Positions 44,343 to 53,802 are shown, numbered from the stretch's first letter. The stretch: DNA of 64,000 nucleotides from Sphaerospermopsis torques-reginae ITEP-024 (GCF_019598945.1 NZ_CP080598.1:496001-560000), one strand, 5' to 3'. Notes: a model not told the origin generated them from the sequence alone. Numbers and translations: made by a program.

Positions 44343-44704
44343 TTAGAGTGGGCAGGAGGCAGGAGTTATTTATTTTGGATTTTGGATTGTTTTTGTTATC
44401 TCCAATCTCAGAGGATGTTGGAAAAGTATCAAAATTCATGGAGATACACCCAACCCCCCTTAAAAATGGGGGCTAAATTCCTCAAAATCCACGCCAGTTG
44501 CTTCAAGTCGGTAAACCCGCCCAACGCACTTGCTCCCCTTTTTAAGGGGGATAATGGAGGATCTGCGGGTGTCAAATCCCATACGAAAAAGTTTTCAAAC
44601 AACCTCTAAAATCTAAAATCTAAAATTATTTTGTCTCTTGTCTTTTGCCTTCTGTTACCTGTTACCTGTTACCTGTTACCTTTCCAAACAGATATGATAA
44701 CTAT
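44343..44704. repeat. MITE-like repeat region containing the 41-bp palindrome
   Basis: From about 44440 to 44580: acacccaacccccctt...aaaatgggggcta on the left and ccccttttt-aagggggataatgg...gcgggtgtc on the right form imperfect terminal inverted repeats. The 41-bp palindrome (44493-44533) sits inside. aaaatctaa and gttacct arrays follow (about 44605-44685). No gene. Confidence 0.65.
44493..44533. repeat. 41-bp interrupted palindrome, dispersed repeat copy 2
   Basis: The inverse-orientation copy of 15374-15414, with several substitutions that partly break the stem (gccagttgc...gcacttgc). Confidence 0.75.
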
Positions 44705-44995
44705 TCAAAGAGAGGTGATATAGTAGGAAAAGCTAAGAGCAAAAATAGCTAAAAGCACAGGAATTATAGTATTAGATTCCAGTTGGCGATTTTTGAGGAT
44801 TTTGAAGCAAGATATCGGAATAATTACAGGCCAGAAGATGGTAGTGATTACAAACATAACAAATGATAAAAATTTATCCTCTGGTGTATGTGTAGGGTGA
44901 AGAAGGGAAAACTTTAACCAATTGGTAAAAAAATAGCAAGTCATTAGTAGGTAACTAATCACTAATGTTAATTGGATCTGGGTCACTATTTGCAC
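44705..44995 (-). CDS. small membrane protein, unknown function
   Basis: A 96-residue hydrophobic protein with three predicted membrane segments (about 7-27, 43-66 and 76-94) and a charged KILKNRQLES loop. No family recognised. It is between repeat arrays and its neighbours do not suggest a role. The composition is that of a real membrane protein rather than chance. ATG start at 44995. Confidence 0.5.
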   Translation of the reverse strand: MQIVTQIQLTLVISYLLMTCYFFTNWLKFSLLHPTHTPEDKFLSFVMFVITTIFWPVIIPISCFKILKNRQLESNTIIPVLLAIFALSFSYYITSL

Positions 44996-45297
44996 TCCTA
45001 AATAATTTTTTGGTTCTGATTACTTCCTCGCATAAATCTTGCGCCAAGCCTTTCACAATGGACAATTATCAATTGATAAGGTAGTTAGGATAGCAATTAT
45101 ACATATAAATGTTAATCAGCTATTCCCTTTTTGGTATAGCACAGGTCTAAAAAAGTGGCAAATACAATGCAGCATCAGCTACATCCTCAATAGATGTACT
45201 AGAACCAGTCAATTTGGAACAGACAAAATAGCTGGGAAAATGCTGACCTCAAAATTCAGGAGTGAGGAGTCAGTAGTTAAAGTAATTAAATGGGAAT
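44996..45297. other. intergenic region, nothing recognised
   Basis: AT-rich. It contains one caattatcaattgataa repeat unit near 45062 and an aattcaggagtgaggagtca stretch near 45252. The plus-strand reading frame here (from 45039) shows no protein-like features. Confidence 0.45.
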
Positions 45298-45984
45298 TTA
45301 AAGTTGGGAAGTAGACGAAGACCGATAAGTATAACCGACTTGAGAATCTTTTTGAATGTACTGTTTGATACTCTCGAAATCAATGAAATAATCAGCCACA
45401 TCAATCAGGCTATCACTGGTCATGCTTTGCAGACCAATTACTTCTACTCTAGATCCCAAGCTGGTAACGGCATTGACAGCATAGGCTAAATCTCCATCTC
45501 CACTGACTAACACAGCGGTATCGTAGTAAGGAGCTAGAGTAATCATATCCACAGCAATTTCTACATTCAGATTGGGTTTTTTACCATTTTCGGCAACTGC
45601 TAGTATGTCTTTGGTGACTACACGATAGCCATTGCGACGCATCCACAACAGAAACCCCTGTTGTTTCTCTTTGCTGGCATCGACACCAGTATAAAAGAAA
45701 GCCCGTAAAAGACGAGAGGTTTGAGTTAAACGACAAAGTAATTTAACATAGTCAATTTCAATGCCTAGTTGCAAGGCAGAGTGAAATAAGCTTAAACCAT
45801 CAATAAAAATGGCTACTCTACCGCGATTAAGATCATCACCAATGCTCATATCGTTCATAGCCTCTTGTGGCTTGATATCTCGACCTTTGACAGTTGTTTT
45901 TATTGCAGTTGGTCCTTGCCAATGTGGTTTTTCTTTAAGTTCTTTATATTCGTTTGTTTTTTTGTGAAGATTAGTAAAATTCAT
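45298..45984 (-). CDS. NYN domain protein, LabA-like
   Basis: A 228-residue protein with a LabA/DUF88-type NYN domain: RVAIFIDGLSLFHSALQLGIEIDY (catalytic Asp), LRAFFYTGVDASKEKQQGFL, NLNVEIAVDMITLA, TAVLVSGDGDLAYAVNAVTSLG and VEVIGLQSMTSDSLIDVADYFIDF. LabA in Synechococcus elongatus takes part in circadian output. An RNase activity is inferred for the fold. An N-terminal extension of about 50 charged residues precedes the domain. An internal ATG at codon 43 is an alternative start. Confidence 0.88.
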   Translation of the reverse strand: MNFTNLHKKTNEYKELKEKPHWQGPTAIKTTVKGRDIKPQEAMNDMSIGDDLNRGRVAIFIDGLSLFHSALQLGIEIDYVKLLCRLTQTSRLLRAFFYTGVDASKEKQQGFLLWMRRNGYRVVTKDILAVAENGKKPNLNVEIAVDMITLAPYYDTAVLVSGDGDLAYAVNAVTSLGSRVEVIGLQSMTSDSLIDVADYFIDFESIKQYIQKDSQVGYTYRSSSTSQL

Positions 45985-46379
45985 TGATGCCTCGATATTT
46001 TAAATTGGGATGTCTTTGATAAATTGCTATTATCTAGTATAGTCGCTGCTAAGTTCATAACATTTGTAGTAAACTTAGCAAGAAACTGTCTCAAGAGACG
46101 AGTTGCAAATAAACTTAACTTACAGCATTTACAGCAGAATTTAGGAGTCCACAGAGACGTTTGGACTAACTGTCTGTACAGTAAGTAGTGAGGAGTAAAC
46201 CAGCCTTGATACTTGATTTTGAATCGAAATTTGGGAAAATTTTGTAGTTCATTTACCTGCACTGGTGTATTTCGACTTATGGCTTGTATTGAAGTGATAA
46301 CCCAGAATTTGGGAGTATTTCAAGATCCCTGTTGGCACAGGGACAAATATTAAAAAAATATTAAAAAATTGTGATCATT
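45985..46379. other. intergenic region, nothing recognised
   Basis: A 93-codon minus-strand frame (45981-46262) overlaps the labA-like start and has a biased, unstructured peptide; I reject it. No repeats of note, no RNA gene recognised. The promoter of the LabA-like gene should lie here. Confidence 0.45.
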
Positions 46380-46907
46380 TCAGGTGGAAGTTACTTGTGT
46401 ATTTTCGGTGTTTGCTATGGTAGGAGGCGTGAGGCCTTGTATGGTGAGAACAGAGCAATAAGCATGATGTAAAACGTAGTTGCTGACGCTCCCTAATAAA
46501 ATTTCACTAATGCCAGTACGTCCTCTGCGACCGACTATAATTAAGTCAGCTGGCCAACTTAAAGCTAATTCACAGATCACTCGGCCTGCATCACCTACGG
46601 TTTGGGTAAACTCAGTTTTGACACCTGCCTTAATTGCCGTTTGAGTCAGCGATCGCATCCAATCTAGTCTATCTTGCTTTAGTTTATCCCAAGCTTGCAT
46701 ATATTGATTAATAGTTTCAGTATGCAAGGTAGGATAAATTGTTTCTGGTTGCAAAAATATGGGATTGATGTAAGGATCTTCTAAGGGGGATAGAACGTGA
46801 AGCAACATCATTTCTGCCTCACTTGCCTGAGCCAAAAATAGAGATTGATCAAAAATATACTGACTTCTTTCTGAGTTGTCGAGAGCAACTAAAATTTTGT
46901 GAAACAT
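46380..46907 (-). CDS. universal stress protein
   Basis: A 175-residue UspA-family protein: FHKILVALDNSERSQYIFDQ (ATP-site Asp), LHVLSPLEDPY, and the C-terminal IVGRRGRTGISEILLGSVSNYVLHHAYCSVLTI with the G-2x-G-9x-G(S/T) nucleotide motif. It is closely similar in layout to the USP at 54526. These proteins bind ATP or cAMP-like ligands and help survival under stress. ATG start at 46907. Monocistronic. Confidence 0.93.
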   Translation of the reverse strand: MFHKILVALDNSERSQYIFDQSLFLAQASEAEMMLLHVLSPLEDPYINPIFLQPETIYPTLHTETINQYMQAWDKLKQDRLDWMRSLTQTAIKAGVKTEFTQTVGDAGRVICELALSWPADLIIVGRRGRTGISEILLGSVSNYVLHHAYCSVLTIQGLTPPTIANTENTQVTST

Positions 46908-47572
46908 AGTTAGTCTTCCTTGGGGAGTATTTTAAATCTATACCTATTGTGGTTTTTCTCTGATATAACTTCAGCTATATTGGCCATGTTAATCAATTTT
47001 TGGGAAATATGCAGGAATAATAAATCATCAACTAGCTGAGTATCAATATTGTCATCTTGTTGTAATAATTCAGGAGTCAGCAGTCAGGAGTCAGGAGTCA
47101 GGAGTCAGGATCAGAATTTTCAAATTAGGAATGAACTGATTTGAGATTTTATCAACAATATCAATCATGATAGCCAAAGTATTCTTAGATGAAGTTTTGG
47201 GATTTTGATCTCTGATAAAATCTGGTATTTTGTTAAATTGTTTGTTGGAAAAATCAAAAAATGAAATCTTCACATCCATACAGCAAATTTGATGAGAATC
47301 AGGTACACAAGGGCGGGCTGTGCGTCCCAACCCACAAGAGTTATTATTAATGTTTGTACTTCATTTATCGATAATATGCTGTATCTTTAACAGTGCAAAG
47401 AGGATCACAAATTTAAAAGTTTAAAGTTTTCTGTCTGTTACGGAGATTTACAAAAATCATAGTTAATAGGTAGGGGAAAAGATTGATTACCAATCACCAA
47501 TTACCAGTTATCAATCCAAAATCCTTGCAGCCAAAATCCAAAATCCAAAATCAGTACCAGGAGGTGATCGTG
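46908..47572. other. intergenic region with repeats
   Basis: Contains agtcaggagtcagg repeats (47079-47107), a gggcgggctgtgcgtccc hairpin-type repeat (about 47308-47335), and ccaaaatcc units (47515-47550) just before the phosphoribosyltransferase. A 79-codon minus-strand frame at 47091-47330 starts and ends in repeats. Its middle (IDIVDKISNQFIPNLKILIL) could be a gene remnant but I cannot support it. Confidence 0.5.
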
Positions 47573-48214
47573 ATGGTGTTAAGATTTCGCAACCGTACAG
47601 AAGCAGGAAAAATGTTAGCGCAAAATTTGACCGCTTATACTCACGAAGAAAACTTGTTGGTGTTAGCTTTACCGCGTGGGGGTGTGCCGGTGGCGTGTGA
47701 AGTAGCGAAAGCTTTAAATGCACCTTTAGATGTTTGTATAGTGAGAAAATTGGGTGTACCTGGTCATAAAGAATTGGCAATGGGGGCGATCGCTGCTGGG
47801 GGAATAGGAGTATTAAATTCTGATGTGATCAATACTTTGGGAATAGATAAAGAAACGATTCAGGCTGTTGCGGCTGAAGAATTGCAAGAATTACAAAGAC
47901 GCGATCGCACTTATCGCGGGGATGCTCCACCTATAAACGTCGAAAATAAAACTGTGATTTTGATAGATGACGGTATTGCTACTGGTTCAACTATGCGTGC
48001 TGCTATTGCGATTCTTCAACAACAACAACCTAAAAAAATAGTTGTTGCTATACCAGTTGCACCGACAAGCACTTATAAAGAATTGCAGTCAGAAGTAGAT
48101 GAAATAGTGTGTTTGCAAATTATAGAATACCTGTCTGCTATTGGATTATGGTATGAAGACTTTTCCCAAACTACTGATGAGGAAGTGAAAGAAATTTTAG
48201 ATTTTAGATTTTAG
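47573..48214 (+). CDS. phosphoribosyltransferase family protein
   Basis: A 213-residue PRTase: FRNRTEAGKMLAQNL, LVLALPRGGVPVACEVA, PLDVCIVRKLGVPGHKELAMGAIA and the PRPP-binding loop VILIDDGIATGSTMRAAI. The substrate is not known. Genes of this type often accompany a dienelactone-hydrolase-like gene, as here. The start at 47573 is fixed by AGGAGGTGAT (47559-47568), a near-perfect anti-16S match. The frame extends 30 codons upstream only through repeat sequence. The C-terminal ILDFRF-stop is encoded by the attttag array. Confidence 0.9.
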   Translation: MVLRFRNRTEAGKMLAQNLTAYTHEENLLVLALPRGGVPVACEVAKALNAPLDVCIVRKLGVPGHKELAMGAIAAGGIGVLNSDVINTLGIDKETIQAVAAEELQELQRRDRTYRGDAPPINVENKTVILIDDGIATGSTMRAAIAILQQQQPKKIVVAIPVAPTSTYKELQSEVDEIVCLQIIEYLSAIGLWYEDFSQTTDEEVKEILDFRF

Positions 48215-48243
48215 ATTTTAGATTTTAGATTTTAGATTTTAGA
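48203..48243. repeat. attttag heptamer array
   Basis: Six copies of attttag that overlap the last codons of the phosphoribosyltransferase and the gap to the next gene. Confidence 0.9.
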
Positions 48244-48300
48244 TATTACCAATCAGCAGTCACCAATTACCAATCACCAATTACCCAAAAGGTAAAACCA

Positions 48301-49029
48301 ATGAACGATAAACAATCTTGGAATGTTTTAGAGCAAATAGTTACCATTGAGTTAGGACTTCTAAGACTCAAAGGAGAATTAGTTGTACCCCCAGATGCAA
48401 AAGGAATTGTTGTATTTGCTCATTGTAGTGATAGTAGTCGTTATAGTACCCGCAATCATTATTTAGCACATTTGTTGCGTCAGCAGGAAGGATTGGCAAC
48501 TATATTAATAGATTTATTGACGGAAGAAGAAGATGCAATTGATCAGCGTACTCAGCATTTACGTTATGATATTAGTTTTCTGGCTTCGCGGTTAATTACC
48601 GTCACAGACTGGTTGTTTGAAAATACCCTGACTCGTAATTTAAAAGTTGGTTACTTTGGTGTAAATAGAGGTAGTGGGGCAGCATTTTTAGCTGCATTAG
48701 CTCGTCCGATGAATGTGGGGGCGATTGTTTGCCGTAGTGGTTATACTGATTTGGTAAGTGAAAACCTTTGTTATGTGCAAACCCCAACTTTATTGATTGT
48801 TGGTGGTAATGATTGTGCGATAATTGCCATGAATGAGGATGCAATAGCAGAAATTCCCACCCAACATAAACAAATAGAGATTATTCCTGAAGCCAGTCAC
48901 AAGTTTAACGAACCAGGTGCTATAGAAGAAGTAGCAAGATTAGCGAGTCAATGGTTTAAATATTATCTCTCACCAATTGAAAAGGGGGAATTAAATTTAC
49001 ACGCGATGTCGTTATCAATTGAGAATTGA
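48301..49029 (+). CDS. alpha/beta-hydrolase-fold protein (dienelactone hydrolase-like), nucleophile replaced
   Basis: A 242-residue protein with the fold and order of the hydrolases that follow PRTase genes: GIVVFAHCSDSSRYSTRN, a central LKVGYFGVNRGSGAAFLAAL, TLLIVGGNDCAI and IIPEASHKFNEPG (His). Relatives have GYFGASTGAAAAL with Ser as nucleophile; here Asn122 occupies that place, so classic hydrolase activity is doubtful. It lies 86 bp after the PRTase, probably one operon. The C-terminal LSIEN-stop runs into the caattgataattg repeat. Confidence 0.85.
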   Translation: MNDKQSWNVLEQIVTIELGLLRLKGELVVPPDAKGIVVFAHCSDSSRYSTRNHYLAHLLRQQEGLATILIDLLTEEEDAIDQRTQHLRYDISFLASRLITVTDWLFENTLTRNLKVGYFGVNRGSGAAFLAALARPMNVGAIVCRSGYTDLVSENLCYVQTPTLLIVGGNDCAIIAMNEDAIAEIPTQHKQIEIIPEASHKFNEPGAIEEVARLASQWFKYYLSPIEKGELNLHAMSLSIEN

Positions 49030-49189
49030 TAATTGACAATTGATAATTGTTTCAATAATTGTTGCATTCAAGATTTAAAACCTCCTATTTACAGGGTAAA
49101 ACAGCAAAAAATTCCGCTTTTTAAATTCTCTGACTTTAAGGGAGAGATAATTGTCAATTGTTCATATTTGATGCAATTACTTGTGTGTG

Positions 49190-49576
49190 TTAGTTTTCCA
49201 AATTCCAACCCAAGGCAGATGCGACTTGAGCGGCTAATTCTAGAGGATTAAATGGTTTAGCGATCGCACTTTTCATACCTAACTGAGCATAGCGACGACG
49301 ATCAGCAGCTTGAATTTTGGCAGTTAACAAAATCACAGGAATTTCTTTTGTATTTGGATTTGCTTGTAAATTTGCAAAAGCAGCAATTCCATCCATATCT
49401 GGCATCATGACATCTAGTAAAATAGCATCTGGTTGATGATTTTCTGCTTGTACTATTCCCTCTTTCCCAGAACTAGCTGTCAGCACTTCCCAACCTGCAA
49501 CAGTTTCTAAACAAATTTTAGCTACTTCTTGAATATACTGCTCATTATCAACTACTAAAATTCGCTTTTTGTTCAT
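49190..49576 (-). CDS. stand-alone response regulator (CheY-like)
   Basis: A 128-residue single REC domain: KRILVVDNEQYIQEVAKICL, phospho-acceptor Asp in AILLDVMMPDMDG, ILLTAKIQ (Thr) and the Lys in AIAKPFNPLELA. No output domain. I start at the ATG at 49576 (MNKKRIL), which has an AGGGGAT ribosome binding site. The open frame continues upstream to 49732 but only through ttgagattt repeats that would encode NLKSKISNPKSQI. It lies 219 bp downstream of the giant kinase gene on the same strand and may be its partner. Confidence 0.9.
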   Translation of the reverse strand: MNKKRILVVDNEQYIQEVAKICLETVAGWEVLTASSGKEGIVQAENHQPDAILLDVMMPDMDGIAAFANLQANPNTKEIPVILLTAKIQAADRRRYAQLGMKSAIAKPFNPLELAAQVASALGWNLEN

Positions 49577-49594
49577 GATTTTTATCCCCTGATA

Positions 49595-49796
49595 AATTTG
49601 AGATTTGAGATTTGAGATTTGAGATTTTGGATTTGAGATTTTGGATTTGAGATTTTGGATTTGAGATTTTGGATTTGAGATTTTGGATTTGAGATTGGGA
49701 ATGTGAAATACTGACGTTGATTGTAACATCATTTTCCTACTCTGACTATTGACTCCTGACTCCTGACTCCTGCCTCCTGCCTCCTGCCTCCTGACT
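49595..49796. repeat. ttgagat/ttttggat arrays and ctcctga array
   Basis: gagatttgagattttggattt units (49595-49695, about 13 units) and ctcctgactcctgcctc heptamers (49750-49796) occupy nearly the whole gap between the two signalling genes. The last unit carries the stop codon region of the giant kinase. Confidence 0.9.
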
Positions 49797-52700
49797 AATG
49801 ATTATGGGTAATTCTTTGTAGCAGATACATCACTCGTTGTTCAAATTCTTGGGTAGTAACTCTTCCTTTAGTCAAAAATTCTGTATGTCCTAATTTTAGT
49901 CGATGGCGTTCTGAATCATCCAAATCCTTAGCAGAATAAACAACTACGGGAATACTAAAAAGTTGATTATGTTGTTTTAACCAATCTACAACTGTAAAAC
50001 CATCACTCTCTGGCAAGATTAAATCAAGAATTAGTAAATCAGGATTTACCTTTTGACTGAGATGAATAGCTTCTCTACCAGTTTTAGCCAGGAAAGTTTC
50101 AATATCATGTCTAGCAAACAAAGTTGCTAATAAATCTGCCAAATCATGATCATCTTCAACAATTAAAATCTTAACTTTGCGAGAAGGTTCAGATACAACT
50201 TTTCTCAAGGAATTTAACAGGGAATTTTCCTCTACTGGCTTGCTTAACCAATCAACAAAATTAGCACTGGGGGGATTATTTTTATTGGGTTTGTAGACAC
50301 TACAAATCACAATTGGTATATCCTGAGTATCTGGACGTTTTTTTAATAGTGCCATTGTTTCCCAGCCATTCATACCGGGCATAAGTAAATCTAATACAAT
50401 GACATCGGGATGTTTAGCAATGGCTTGAGCGATCGCCTCTTCACCTCTATCTACTGTAATTACCCGATATCCCCCTTGTTCCAATAAGTTTTTTAATTCA
50501 CTACGAATTACCGCATCGTCATCACAAACTAAAACCAAAGAAGAATGCTGATTAGTAATGATAATTTCTTCAGTTTCTTCAATGGCATAATTTTCTAATT
50601 CAGGTGTTTGGTCAATCTGGCAAATTGGCAGTGTAAAATAAAAACTACTACCTTTGTTTAACAAACTTTTTACCCAGATTTGTCCGCCGTGCTGCTGTAC
50701 AATACTCTTACAAATCGCTAACCCTAAACCAGTACCATCGTGGTTGCGTGAATCTGAAGAATCAACTTGTTGAAATCGTTCAAAAATACTATCTAACTTA
50801 TCAGCTGGTATTCCCCTTCCAGTATCTGTAACTGTCACCAGCACCTCATTTTCTTTTAATTCTGTCAGCAAGGAAACTGTAGCCCCAGATGTGGAAAATT
50901 TAATCGCATTACTCAACAAATTTGTTAAAGTTTGAATAATCCGATCCGGATCAGCCCAGATTTTTACAGATAAACTAGCAATAGATAAATTTACCTCAGC
51001 TTTATTGGCTAGAGGCTGCATAATATTCACAGCCGAGTTAATTAAATCTTCTAAATTACAAGTTTCCCGTTCCATTTTTACTTTACCCGACTCGATGCGC
51101 TCAATGTCGAGAATGTCATTAATTAATCTCACCAAACGCTCGGTGCTATCAGTGGCTATTTGTAATAAGCGTTTACCCTGTTCTGAATCTGTTGGTAATA
51201 AACCACTAGCTAACATTCCTAAAGATCCGTGAATTGATGTTAGGGGAGTACGCAATTCATGACTGACAACAGAGACAAATTCATCTTTCATTTTTTCCAC
51301 TTGTCTACGTTCAGTTATATCTCGCAATATTACTGTATAAACACATTCTTCACCCACTTCTAATTTAGAAATAGAAGCTTCTGCGGGAAATTCAGTACCA
51401 TCTTTGCGGCAACCAAATATTTCTCTTCTTTCTCCCATTCTGCGAGCATAACCTGAAGATTTACCAAAATCAGATACATGATGGCGATGTTGTTCAGCAA
51501 AGCGTATAGGTAATAGTAAATCTAGTTTTTCTCCTAGCACTTCTTGAGCAGAGTAACCAAAAATCTTTTCTGCACCTTGATTAAATAAAGTAATTTTTTG
51601 ATTACTATTAATAGAAATAATGGCATCATCAGCTATACTTAAAATGCCTTCAAATCGAGTTTGAGAAATTCGCAGTTCTTCCTGTGTCCGTCGTCTTTCA
51701 TCAAGTTGTGATTGTAATTGATGATTGACAGTAATTAACTCGGCTGTACGTTCTGCTACTCTTAATTCTAGTTCGTCTTTAGCTTTGTGCAGTGCTAATT
51801 CTGTTTGCTTGCGTTGAGTAATATCACGAGCAAATATTTGGGCTGCTGATTGACCTTTGTAGGTGAGAGAAGCAACTACTATTTCTACATGAATTTCCCT
51901 ACCGTCTAACCTGATCAATTTAACTTCATGCAAGGGAATTGATTGTTTCTTGATTTGGAGGTTTTGCAGTTCTTTGTTCATTTCCCTTTGAAAATCGGGA
52001 TGTACAAAGTCAATAAATTTCTTCCCTAATAATTCTGCTGTTGATGTGACACCAAAAAGTTTAACTGCGGCACTGTTTACAAACACCAATTTATCTTGAC
52101 TGACAATCAAAATTGTTTCTGGATAAACTTCGACTAAATTGTGATAACTTTCCTGAATAAATCTATTTTTATTTTCTAGGTTATTAACTTGCTTGTTTCG
52201 ATTTTGCTCCATTCTTCTTAACAGTTTCACCCTTTCTAATCTGTTAATAATGCGGTTAACTAGCTCCGATCCTATGATGGGTTTGCTGACAAAATCATCA
52301 GCACCTGCGCTAAAAACTTGATTCACTATTTCGGCATCATTATGGACAGTAAGAAATAAAATTGGTAGTTCACTACCTTGGGGATCGTTGCGAATCATTT
52401 GACATAATTCAATCCCATTTGTACCAGGCATTTCTATATCCAAAATCAGCATATCAGGCTGGAAACTTTGCCAAGTTTGCCAAAAATGCAGGGGATCATT
52501 AAGTGGAATAATTTCCATTCCCCAAGGTGTAAGTAATGTTTGTAATAATGCTAAAATTTGTGGGTCATCATCTACGACTAATATTTTGGCTTTAGTGGTT
52601 GTTTGGTCTAATGGTTGTGGTAAATTTAAAGAATGTTTATGGTTATTATTGGGAGAGGGTAGATTTTCCCGATTTTTGCTATCAATTTCTTGACGGAGTA

Positions 52701-53802
52701 ATTTAACCCAATTTTTGAGATTGGTTGTGTCAACTGTAGTTAGGTTTTTACCATATTTGAGTAATTTTTCAATTTTTCTCGCTAATTCTGAACCATTAGG
52801 CAAACCAAAAGTGCCTAAAGATCCTGCTAAAGTGTGGGCTTCTTTAATAGCCTGTGATAGCGCAAGTGATGAATTTTCAGTTTGCACTTCTGAGTTTAAG
52901 CTTGAGTTTAAGCTTGAGTTTAAGCTTGAATTTACAATCTGTTGTACTGCCTGTTCTATGATAGTAACTTGTTCCTCTACCCGGCCACGAAATCGCTGCC
53001 AAATTTCCCCAATAGCTGTAAGAGTTGGCTGAGATTTTAAATTGCTTTTCTGATCCTTTAATACCCCTGTTTCTCCTGTTTCTTTGGTCTTTTTATTTCC
53101 CCTATTTCCTAATTGCTCTCCTTCATCTTCCTGGGGTTTCAGACGATAACCAATACCATATACTGTTTCTACTAAATCGTGAGGCGCTCCCACTGATTTT
53201 AGCTTCATACGTAAACCTTTAATGTGGGTGCGAACGGCTTCTTCTCCTGGTGTGTCTTCATAGGACCAAAGATGCTCTAAAATCATGCCACAGCTAAAGA
53301 CTCGGCGATTATTTCGCATCAAGAGTTCTAACAAAGCATACTCTTTTGGTGTGAGTGAGAGGAGATTTTGCTGATATGTTACTTCACAACTACTGGGATC
53401 TAATCGTAAGTTTACCCACTCTAATACAGGTTGTGAGGCGATGCTACCCCGTCTTAATAATGCCCTGACACGGGCTACAAGTTCTTCTTGATTGAAAGGT
53501 TTAACTACATAATCATCAGCACCTGCATCTAAGCCAATGGCTTTATCGTGAGAGCTATCACATCCTGTTAATAATAAAATCGGTACTTGCCGACCACTAG
53601 AGCGAATTTTCTTACATAAACTAATACCATCCAGTTTGGGCAGTATAACATCTAAAAGAATTAAATCATAATCGTAAGTTTCGACTAAATCCCAGCCGAT
53701 ATCACCATCATTGGCCACTTCTACTGCATAATTTTGCTCAGTGAGAAAGGTGGTAAGTGCATAGGCATTTAACTCGTCATCCTCGATCACTAAAATCTTC
53801 AT
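49795..53802 (-). CDS. giant hybrid histidine kinase with OmpR-type response regulator at the N-terminus
   Basis: A 1335-residue soluble protein with no membrane segment. Domains in order: REC1 (1-115, Asp51), OmpR/PhoB-type winged helix (about 127-222, SLTPKEYALLELL, VYGIGYRL), Hpt (about 262-372, His323 in EAHTLAGSLGTFG), REC2 (405-525, Asp455), PAS (about 552-662), coiled coil (663-710), PAS-PAC (about 712-832), HisKA (His848 in VVSHELRTPL), HATPase_c (about 950-1060, NLLSNAIKFS, DTGRGIP, DGTGLGLAI), REC3 (1088-1203, Asp1138) and REC4 (1210-1330, Asp1260). It therefore combines a full phosphorelay and a DNA-binding output in one chain. The Hpt carries an in-frame SLNS repeat. Confidence 0.92.
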   Translation of the reverse strand: MKILVIEDDELNAYALTTFLTEQNYAVEVANDGDIGWDLVETYDYDLILLDVILPKLDGISLCKKIRSSGRQVPILLLTGCDSSHDKAIGLDAGADDYVVKPFNQEELVARVRALLRRGSIASQPVLEWVNLRLDPSSCEVTYQQNLLSLTPKEYALLELLMRNNRRVFSCGMILEHLWSYEDTPGEEAVRTHIKGLRMKLKSVGAPHDLVETVYGIGYRLKPQEDEGEQLGNRGNKKTKETGETGVLKDQKSNLKSQPTLTAIGEIWQRFRGRVEEQVTIIEQAVQQIVNSSLNSSLNSSLNSEVQTENSSLALSQAIKEAHTLAGSLGTFGLPNGSELARKIEKLLKYGKNLTTVDTTNLKNWVKLLRQEIDSKNRENLPSPNNNHKHSLNLPQPLDQTTTKAKILVVDDDPQILALLQTLLTPWGMEIIPLNDPLHFWQTWQSFQPDMLILDIEMPGTNGIELCQMIRNDPQGSELPILFLTVHNDAEIVNQVFSAGADDFVSKPIIGSELVNRIINRLERVKLLRRMEQNRNKQVNNLENKNRFIQESYHNLVEVYPETILIVSQDKLVFVNSAAVKLFGVTSTAELLGKKFIDFVHPDFQREMNKELQNLQIKKQSIPLHEVKLIRLDGREIHVEIVVASLTYKGQSAAQIFARDITQRKQTELALHKAKDELELRVAERTAELITVNHQLQSQLDERRRTQEELRISQTRFEGILSIADDAIISINSNQKITLFNQGAEKIFGYSAQEVLGEKLDLLLPIRFAEQHRHHVSDFGKSSGYARRMGERREIFGCRKDGTEFPAEASISKLEVGEECVYTVILRDITERRQVEKMKDEFVSVVSHELRTPLTSIHGSLGMLASGLLPTDSEQGKRLLQIATDSTERLVRLINDILDIERIESGKVKMERETCNLEDLINSAVNIMQPLANKAEVNLSIASLSVKIWADPDRIIQTLTNLLSNAIKFSTSGATVSLLTELKENEVLVTVTDTGRGIPADKLDSIFERFQQVDSSDSRNHDGTGLGLAICKSIVQQHGGQIWVKSLLNKGSSFYFTLPICQIDQTPELENYAIEETEEIIITNQHSSLVLVCDDDAVIRSELKNLLEQGGYRVITVDRGEEAIAQAIAKHPDVIVLDLLMPGMNGWETMALLKKRPDTQDIPIVICSVYKPNKNNPPSANFVDWLSKPVEENSLLNSLRKVVSEPSRKVKILIVEDDHDLADLLATLFARHDIETFLAKTGREAIHLSQKVNPDLLILDLILPESDGFTVVDWLKQHNQLFSIPVVVYSAKDLDDSERHRLKLGHTEFLTKGRVTTQEFEQRVMYLLQRITHNH
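52888..52935. repeat. in-frame 12-bp repeat in the giant kinase gene
   Basis: About three and a half copies of gcttgagtttaa encode (Ser-Leu-Asn-Ser)n at residues about 292-304, in a helical linker of the Hpt domain. A 12-bp unit keeps the reading frame whatever the copy number. Confidence 0.85.

Noticed and set aside
45981-46262. 93-codon minus-strand frame upstream of the LabA-like gene
   Set aside because: Irregular composition, no recognisable motif, and overlap with the LabA-like start.
47091-47330. 79-codon minus-strand frame
   Set aside because: Both ends lie in repeats (gggcggg and agtcagg). The middle might be a remnant but nothing supports a working gene.
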